34,360 nucleotides of DNA from Bacillus massilioanorexius (GTDB lineage: Bacteria > Bacillota > Bacilli > Bacillales > DSM-1321), in contig NZ_CABKRX010000089.1 of assembly GCF_902374955.1 (NCBI RefSeq), forward strand, positions 1 through 34,360. The letters are read 5' to 3'. Each line of letters opens with the position of its first letter. Position 1 is the first letter of the stretch. Below are positions 30,467-34,360 of this stretch, piece by piece. The position numbers were made by a program, and so were the translations under genes. The notes beneath the pieces were generated by a model. That model searched no databases. It was not told the origin of the DNA and worked only from the letters and a program-made list of their open reading frames with translations.

Positions 30467-31797
30467 TTAACAACATCTAATGTTTCGCTATTCAAATAAC
30501 AATTAGAATTCGTTTTCTCTAAATAAACCTCTCTAATTGCTTGTTCTCCATTTCTATTTTCCACAACATTAAATGATATTAAAAAATCAAGGTTTTTATT
30601 TTTCAGATATGGAATAGCCTCGATTGGAAATTGCACATATTGATATTCCTCGTTTATTAGGTAGGGAAAGTTAAATTGATTCATTGCTTTAATGACTTTT
30701 TTCATGTCACGATCAAATGCTTTTGCTGTTTTAAAATAATAATCTCTAGTAGAAAAAGAATACATCTCATCCAAATTAGCATCATGATTTTGTTGATAAA
30801 TTTGTCCAGTAAATTTATTTTCAAGAGAACAATAATGAACTCCCATTTGTAATTGTTGTTCCATAGCAAAATCAATAAGTTCTAAACAAATTGCTTCACT
30901 CTCATCTATCGCTAACCCACCAGCATACCAAAAATTATAATACACATCATAAGGCGGATTTTTTAACACCAGTCCTTTTTCTTCAAACGATTCTGCATTA
31001 TGAAAAGGAAAACAAAATTCCAATAAATTAATACCAAAAATTTCGATTTCATCTAAATCGAGCAACAACTGCTTCATTCCCTCTTCTGTGCCAGGTATAA
31101 CCGGCATTTCGACCATTACTTCAGGAATGTATTGAACGGCTAATGCAATTTGACTTAAAATATGCTTTTGTTTTTGTTTTGAATCCTCCAATTTAATACT
31201 GAAACGAATTTCATCTAGATTTACACTCTGTAAATCTTCCAATAATTGTCTGGTTAATAAATCACCAGTCGTATATAACCTCGTATGACTTGTAGGAAAT
31301 TTTTCATTTGCTACCGAGAAAAACTGTACTGTTTCCTTTGGGTGTAACAATGGTTCTCCACCTGTAAGTGCTATATGAGTTAAATGAACGTTATTATGAT
31401 ACATTTCTATCAGTTCATGATAGGCGTTTTTAAGTTGATGAGAATAAAAACTATATTCATCTTGATTTTTGTTAAAGCAAAAATAGCAATCCCTATGACA
31501 TTTTAAAGATATAAAAGATGTATAACTCCCTTTTCCAGTTTGACAGGCTTTACAGGCACTAGATATTTTACCGTTTGATATAACACTCTTTTTATTATTT
31601 CTTATTAAAGCACCTTTTTTTTCTAATTGTGTGAGCTTTTCTGTATATTCTTCTTTTTTAGAAATACGTTGTGACAATAGTAATCCAAACTGCTCAATTT
31701 GATGATTTGTCTCATTTTCAATTTGTCGATATAACTCAAGATATATTTCCAATGAATTTTTATGTTGTGTTTCATTTTTTTTCGTTTTCATAAGCAA
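30463..31797 (-). CDS. Radical SAM protein of the molybdoenzyme locus
   Basis: This is a 444-residue radical SAM enzyme. The [4Fe-4S] motif is CHRDCYFCF (Cys100, Cys104, Cys107), followed by the SAM-binding TGGEPL (145-150). A CxxC pair (Cys82, Cys85) directly before the motif is unusual. The first 75 residues are helical and charged. There is no clear SPASM cluster at the C-terminus. It was translated together with the TorD-like gene (TTG/TGA overlap) and is the first gene of its transcript, behind a Rex/Fnr-type palindrome. TTG at 31797 has the better spacing to AAGGAA; ATG at 31791 is possible. The substrate is unknown. Confidence 0.85.
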   Translation of the reverse strand: MLMKTKKNETQHKNSLEIYLELYRQIENETNHQIEQFGLLLSQRISKKEEYTEKLTQLEKKGALIRNNKKSVISNGKISSACKACQTGKGSYTSFISLKCHRDCYFCFNKNQDEYSFYSHQLKNAYHELIEMYHNNVHLTHIALTGGEPLLHPKETVQFFSVANEKFPTSHTRLYTTGDLLTRQLLEDLQSVNLDEIRFSIKLEDSKQKQKHILSQIALAVQYIPEVMVEMPVIPGTEEGMKQLLLDLDEIEIFGINLLEFCFPFHNAESFEEKGLVLKNPPYDVYYNFWYAGGLAIDESEAICLELIDFAMEQQLQMGVHYCSLENKFTGQIYQQNHDANLDEMYSFSTRDYYFKTAKAFDRDMKKVIKAMNQFNFPYLINEEYQYVQFPIEAIPYLKNKNLDFLISFNVVENRNGEQAIREVYLEKTNSNCYLNSETLDVVN

Positions 31798-31867
31798 ACC
31801 AAATTCCTTTTTATTAGATGCTGGTAAATCGATCGTTTTATCACTTATTTTAACTTAGCTTAATGTA

Positions 31868-31885
31868 TTGTGAAATGATTCACAA
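31868..31885. promoter_or_regulatory. Perfect Rex/Fnr-type palindrome
   Basis: TTGTGAA-ATGA-TTCACAA has perfect 7-bp arms. It matches the Rex consensus TTGTGAAN4TTCACAA and also contains TGTGA-N6-TCACA, the Bacillus Fnr box. It lies 71 bp upstream of the radical SAM start codon in the divergent intergenic region. It is the best-supported regulator site in the window. Confidence 0.75.
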
Positions 31886-32156
31886 AGTTTCTATACTATT
31901 ATAACCCGTTTTCCCATATAAATCTATGAAAATAATTAAACAAAAACAATGATTTTTTATTACAACTTCATTTTTTGAATAAGAATTTCTAGTATTATTA
32001 TCACGAGAAAATGATGTACCATTTTGAAGGAAATATAAAATAACTTTATTTTCACAAACAATCACATATTTGTTATAATAATATAATTGTATTCGCAGAT
32101 TAAAACACTAGATATCTTATAAATATGCATTCTGATTCGGAATAGTAAACAACGAT

Positions 32157-32174
32157 TTGTGAATTAACGAACAA
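32157..32174. promoter_or_regulatory. Degenerate second Rex/Fnr-type site
   Basis: TTGTGAA-TTAA-CGAACAA keeps the complete left arm and ACAA of the right arm of the site at 31868-31885. It lies 150 bp before the PucR-type regulator. The rest of the 524-bp divergent gap is AT-rich and must hold promoters for both directions. Confidence 0.35.
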
Positions 32175-32321
32175 TCTTATTTTTACTAGTTCTGATTATG
32201 CACGCTCTACATTTGTGATTTGTTCCCTTAAAAAACCTTACACATAATGTACCGTAGAACAAAGAGGTATTCTCAAATACTTTGCAAGTTTCAATTTTTG
32301 ACTAGAGAAAGGAGTTTTAAA

Positions 32322-33533
32322 ATGGAGGTAAATTTTCCTATACCTGACTACACTCATGAATTACTTTTATCTTCATTAAAGGGCTTAAACGGTATTTGCC
32401 AGACATTAGCCAAAAAGGTTAATAAATCGGTAATAATTACTGACACGTTTAAGAACATTTTTACTTCTTCATTGCATAATCACAAAGTAGATTGTATACA
32501 ATTTGACTTTCAAAATAAGATTCTATATCCAAATGCATTTCCGTGTTCTTTGCACATAAATGGAGAAGCTAAGGAAGGCCTAGGCTCACCGATAACTTTC
32601 GAAGGTAAATTAAAAGGGTATTTAATCATACTTACTAGTATTGATGATCCTATCACCAAGCAAATTCTGCCTTTAATTTCTTATACTTGTTCTTTATGTT
32701 CCATTGAATTACACAATAAACAGCAATTAATACTTGTTGAGCAAAAATACAAAGAAACTTTCATCTTCGATTTATTATATGGAAATATTAAACAGAAAGA
32801 GGATGTTATTTCACGTGGTAAGCTTTGGAACTGGAACTTCACTATACCACATATCGCCATTGTTCTGACATTAAGAGACTTTGATTATTATTCTAAAGAT
32901 AAAATGGTAATTGAAGGTCTCTTGCAAATTGTAAATACAATGATTCTGTTTGATAATCATATGCCTATTACAATGAGTAAAACAGATGAAGTTATCATTA
33001 TTTTTCCGATTCAAAGACAAATTATTATCAATACAAATGAACAGGTTAAACATTTTTTGACCAATGTACTTAAGCAGTCCAATATACTAAAAGTAAGAGA
33101 ACGAATAGCTATCGGGATTGGTTTAATGAAAGAAAATCCAACTGAGTTATACCGCAGCTATCATGAAGCAAAAGTCGCATTAGAAATTGGTGAACTAATG
33201 GATATTTCTCTCCCTTTCTTCAGTGATCTTGGGATAGAGAGAATTCTATATAAACATGATTTACAAGACTTAAAAGAGTTTTATTATGCAACTCTGGGTG
33301 CTTTAAAAGAGTTTGATGAACAAAATAGTAGCGATTTAATTCATACATTAGAAATCATTGTAAACAACCAATATGATTTATCAAAGGCATCTGAGGCGTT
33401 ATTTCTTCATCGTAATAGTTTACGTTATCGAATGAAAAAAATTGAAGATATTTTACAAATTAAACTAGACGATATGAATGCTAGACTAAATATCTCTACC
33501 GCATTAAAAATCAAACGTTTAAGAAATATATAA
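32322..33533 (+). CDS. PucR/CdaR-type transcriptional regulator
   Basis: This is a 403-residue regulator. The N-terminal 150 residues look like a sensory domain (LLLSSLKGLNGICQTLAKKVNKSVIITD, then a PxSxH-like strand region). A central degenerate GGDEF-like part (IGIGLMKENPTELYRSYHEAKVALEIG) follows. The C-terminal helix-turn-helix of the PucR family (QYDLSKASEALFLHRNSLRYRMKKIEDILQIKLDD) ends the protein. The start at 32322 has AAAGGAG upstream; 25 codons of open frame before it are not supported. It lies between the radical SAM operon and the molybdoenzyme gene, so it probably controls one or both. Confidence 0.88.
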   Translation: MEVNFPIPDYTHELLLSSLKGLNGICQTLAKKVNKSVIITDTFKNIFTSSLHNHKVDCIQFDFQNKILYPNAFPCSLHINGEAKEGLGSPITFEGKLKGYLIILTSIDDPITKQILPLISYTCSLCSIELHNKQQLILVEQKYKETFIFDLLYGNIKQKEDVISRGKLWNWNFTIPHIAIVLTLRDFDYYSKDKMVIEGLLQIVNTMILFDNHMPITMSKTDEVIIIFPIQRQIIINTNEQVKHFLTNVLKQSNILKVRERIAIGIGLMKENPTELYRSYHEAKVALEIGELMDISLPFFSDLGIERILYKHDLQDLKEFYYATLGALKEFDEQNSSDLIHTLEIIVNNQYDLSKASEALFLHRNSLRYRMKKIEDILQIKLDDMNARLNISTALKIKRLRNI

Positions 33534-33568
33534 ACAGTTGAATAGGTAATAGTTTTACTTTATTAGAA

Positions 33569-33601
33569 AAGATTTTTTACTAGTAAAGATAAAAAAGTCT
33601 T
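33569..33601 (+). promoter_or_regulatory. Hairpin in the leader of the molybdoenzyme gene
   Basis: AAGATTTTTT and AAAAAAGTCTT can pair, and the palindrome TTTACTAGTAAA (33576-33587) lies inside. There is no T-run in the coding direction. It may be an operator or a leader structure. Confidence 0.35.
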
Positions 33602-33635
33602 CTCTACAGATGTAAATAGAATAATAGAGGTGTTA

Positions 33636-34360
33636 ATGTTGACCCAAAAAGTATTTCGAAATACATGCCCCAAAAACTGTTTCTCTAGCTGTGGAATGCT
33701 TTCGTACACGGATAATGGTCAATTAGTAAAAGTAGCTGGCGATCCAGCTCACGGATTCAATCAAGGTAGATTATGCGCCAAGGGTTACGCTTATACTCAA
33801 TATGTCTACAACCCAAAAAGATTAAAATATCCTCTGCTACAAATACCTAGAGGATCAGGTAATTGGCAAAGAATATCTTGGGATGAAGCGTATACTATTA
33901 TTGCCGAAAAAATGATTGATTTATACAAAGAGTATGGTTCAAATTTGGCATGTGGCTATAATAAATATTCTGGCAACACTACCCTTCTACACTATGCAAC
34001 AGAAGCTATGTTTAACAGTATTGGGCCTCATACAAAGCCGTTAGGAAGCACCCGTGAATCTATTGGTAAGCAAGCAATCGAATTAGCGTATGGTGCGGTG
34101 GAAAGTCCACGTCCTGAAAAAATGGCAAATGCTGATTTTATTGTACTTTGGGGAACAAATCCTGCTGTTACAAATATCCATCAAATGAAATTTATTTTTC
34201 AAGCCCAACAAAAAGGAGCCAAGCTGATTGTAATTGATCCGATTTACACGGAAACGGCTGCTAAAGCAGATGTTTATGTTCAAATACACCCAGGCTCTGA
34301 TGGCTTACTTGCACTAGCTTTAGCAAAAATACTTATACAAAATGAAACGTTTAATCAAGA
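33636..34360 (+). CDS. Molybdopterin oxidoreductase, catalytic subunit (3' end beyond the window)
   Basis: Reading from ATG 33636 (AGAGG five nt upstream; TTG 33639 is an alternative) gives 241 residues before the window ends. The N-terminal [4Fe-4S] motif is complete: CPKNCFSSC (Cys11, Cys15, Cys19) and LCAKG (Cys47). It is followed by RLKYPLLQIPRGSGNWQRISWDEA and by the dinucleotide-cofactor binding block ADFIVLWGTNPAVTNIH, both typical of the DMSO reductase superfamily. There is no Tat signal, so this enzyme is cytoplasmic. GSTRES (137-142) lies where a Mo ligand is expected, with Ser rather than Cys. The substrate is unknown. Confidence 0.93.
   Translation, partial: MLTQKVFRNTCPKNCFSSCGMLSYTDNGQLVKVAGDPAHGFNQGRLCAKGYAYTQYVYNPKRLKYPLLQIPRGSGNWQRISWDEAYTIIAEKMIDLYKEYGSNLACGYNKYSGNTTLLHYATEAMFNSIGPHTKPLGSTRESIGKQAIELAYGAVESPRPEKMANADFIVLWGTNPAVTNIHQMKFIFQAQQKGAKLIVIDPIYTETAAKADVYVQIHPGSDGLLALALAKILIQNETFNQ

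Overview
The window comes from a low-GC, endospore-forming member of the Bacillaceae. The signs are a cotJA-cotJB-cotJC spore-coat operon, a DeoR of the Bacillus SorC type, AGGAGG-like ribosome binding sites, many small membrane proteins and degenerate Bacillaceae-type intergenic repeats. I see no rRNA, tRNA, CRISPR array or intact insertion sequence.

Layout. Positions 1-15200 are a loosely packed accessory or housekeeping stretch. It holds small membrane proteins, a GNAT acetyltransferase, two VOC proteins, a lipoprotein, a DUF1259-like protein, the cotJ operon, a Pit phosphate transporter with its DUF47 partner, a MOSC protein, an NTF2-like protein, a GrpB-family protein and deoR/deoC. Several coding sequences are very short (35-52 codons), and I located them by reading the frames directly.

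Positions 15813-26198 carry one continuous minus-strand [NiFe]-hydrogenase locus. In transcription order it is hyaA (small subunit, Tat signal), hyaB (large subunit), hyaC (cytochrome b), a nested intercistronic hairpin, hyaD (maturation protease), a Rieske-like/zinc-ribbon protein, then hypA, hypB, hypF, hypC, hypD, hypE and a terminator. HypF/HypE make the cyanide ligands, HypC/HypD assemble Fe(CN)2CO, HypA/HypB insert nickel, and HyaD trims the large-subunit tail. HyaA/HyaB oxidise H2 outside the membrane and HyaC passes electrons to the quinone pool. The proximal-cluster region of HyaA has four cysteines, not the six of O2-tolerant enzymes.

Positions 26851-28340 hold a small unknown gene, a Cof-type HAD phosphatase and a candidate structured small RNA of about 120 nt with its own promoter and terminator.

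Positions 28428-34360 look like a second anaerobic redox module. A multi-cluster ferredoxin, a small membrane protein, a TorD-like chaperone (broken by a frameshift and a stop codon) and a radical SAM protein lie on the minus strand. Facing away are a PucR/CdaR-type regulator and the start of a molybdopterin oxidoreductase that runs off the window. The intergenic region between the two arms carries a perfect TTGTGAA-N4-TTCACAA palindrome, matching the Rex and Fnr consensus sites, so redox control is likely. The substrate of this molybdoenzyme cannot be read from the sequence.
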